A stretch of 64,000 bases of DNA from a virus: positions 1 to 64,000 of the IMG/VR virus record IMGVR_UViG_3300042561_001378. One strand, 5' to 3'. The notes below the pieces were generated by a model. It was not told the DNA's origin. It worked only from the letters and a program-made list of their open reading frames with translations, and did no database searches. Shown piece after piece: positions 63,367 through 64,000 of this stretch (positions are counted from its first letter, which is position 1; every line of letters begins with the position of its first letter). Both the position numbers and the translations under genes were made by a program.

Positions 63367-64000
63367 GGCTGGCAGCTATGAAAGACATCACCTGCACCTA
63401 CTGCACCAAGCCATTTACCGCCAAGCGGCTGCGAGAATGCTGCGATCGCTCTTGTGCGGCTAGGCTAGCGCAGACCCGTCGAGGGCTTACCCCGTGGGAA
63501 CCCGAGGCTGAAATGTGGCTAGAGGAAAAGGCAGGAACATTGCCATTTTTTACCCTGTGCCGCCGGTTTAATACCATGGCCCGACGTAAGGGCTGGGGAG
63601 AGCGCAGTGAGAATGCAATGCACGTCAAGGTGCAACGGCTCAATCTGAGCAAAAAATGCACCGAAGACAATATGACCCGCAGGGAATTGGCCAGGGTATT
63701 GGCCATCAAACCTGATCGGGTTAGGGCATGGACTAGGGCCGGGTTACCGTGGCAAAAAGTCGCCCGCAATCAGGCGGCAATCCGTGTTGCTGACCTACGG
63801 GAGTTCCTACTGGCTAACCCGGAGCGAGCAACAGGTGTCCCTCAGCAAGAACTAGGGTGGCTGATTGGGGAGAGCGCAGCTGCGATTATTGCCAATGCTG
63901 AGCACTCCCAACGAGGTTACCCACGCCCAGTTATATGCATTGATACTGGGGAAAAATACCCTGGCATTAAGGCCGCAGCCCGCGCAAAGTTCGTGGTGCA
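63363..64000 (+). CDS. Zinc-finger, HTH and NUMOD1-like protein (cut by window edge)
   Basis: Open from ATG at 63363 to the end (212 residues seen). ITCTYCTKPFTAKRLRECCDRSC is a zinc finger with CxxC and CCxxxC. NMTRRELARVLAIKPDRVRAWTRAGLPW is an HTH. The last residues VICIDTGEKYPGIKAAARAKFVV match NUMOD1, a DNA-binding module of homing-type nucleases. The catalytic part, if any, lies outside the window. Confidence 0.65.
   Translation, partial: MRLAAMKDITCTYCTKPFTAKRLRECCDRSCAARLAQTRRGLTPWEPEAEMWLEEKAGTLPFFTLCRRFNTMARRKGWGERSENAMHVKVQRLNLSKKCTEDNMTRRELARVLAIKPDRVRAWTRAGLPWQKVARNQAAIRVADLREFLLANPERATGVPQQELGWLIGESAAAIIANAEHSQRGYPRPVICIDTGEKYPGIKAAARAKFVV

Overview
The window is most likely part of a tailed, siphovirus-like phage (or prophage) of a cyanobacterium. 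The host call rests on the very frequent HIP1-type octamer GCGATCGC spread through genes of every class. The phage call rests on a complete packaging and head module (terminase small and large subunits, portal, Mu F-like head protein, scaffold, P22-like coat), a tail module with a frameshifted chaperone pair and a 1249-residue tape measure, and a replication module. No sheath, integrase or endolysin was recognised. Both ends of the window cut through genes.

Layout. (1) 1-3.4 kb: small accessory genes on both strands, including three repeated structured leaders, a MazG-like enzyme, and a GGDEF-domain protein. (2) 3.5-13.4 kb, minus strand: tail tip and fibre genes (hub-like protein, Ig-like domain protein, collagen-like fibre, vWA-like protein, glycosyltransferase-like protein, beta-rich adhesin). 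(3) 13.4-15.4 kb: a boundary with a dispersed hairpin element, two very long perfect palindromes and an AT-rich GIY-YIG gene. (4) 15.4-24.05 kb, plus strand: neck, tail tube, chaperone with -1 frameshift, tape measure. (5) 24.1-26.9 kb: two translationally coupled genes (a protein with RAMP/Cas7-like features and a winged-helix-like protein) followed directly by a ten-unit non-coding array. Each unit is a tract of pentamers of the form NNCTC, a terminator-like hairpin and, between units, an extended -10 promoter. This is the most unusual object in the window. (6) 26.9-30.3 kb: small accessory genes, duplications and hairpins. (7) 30.4-41.4 kb, minus strand: head and packaging genes, read from the terminase leftwards, ending in virion proteins with tandem repeats. 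(8) 41.6-43.7 kb, minus: ParB-like, radical SAM and Gly/Arg-rich small-protein genes in one overlapping operon. (9) 43.8-47.2 kb, plus: small early-type genes behind repeated promoters, then an FHA membrane protein and an EAL-domain phosphodiesterase. (10) 47.2-52 kb: regulatory region with at least four HTH proteins and palindromic operators. (11) 52-64 kb, plus: replication and modification operon (DUF5895-like protein, SWIM-RecD-like helicase, TOPRIM/DUF3854-like primase, SF3 helicase, C5 methyltransferase overprinted by another gene and invaded by an HNH gene, Dam-like methyltransferase, ASCH-like protein).

How the parts fit. Four early-type promoters share TTGACA, a nearly fixed 18-nt spacer containing CAC-N5-GTG, and a TATAGT-like -10, so they are probably co-regulated. 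Late functions lie in two blocks diverging from about 13.4-15.4 kb, plus the head block. A 135-bp nested-palindrome element occurs four times, once inside the reading frame of the SF3 helicase. A GGDEF protein at one end and an FHA-EAL pair in the middle suggest that the phage may adjust the host's cyclic-dinucleotide signalling. All functional assignments come from motif reading by eye; no homology search was run.
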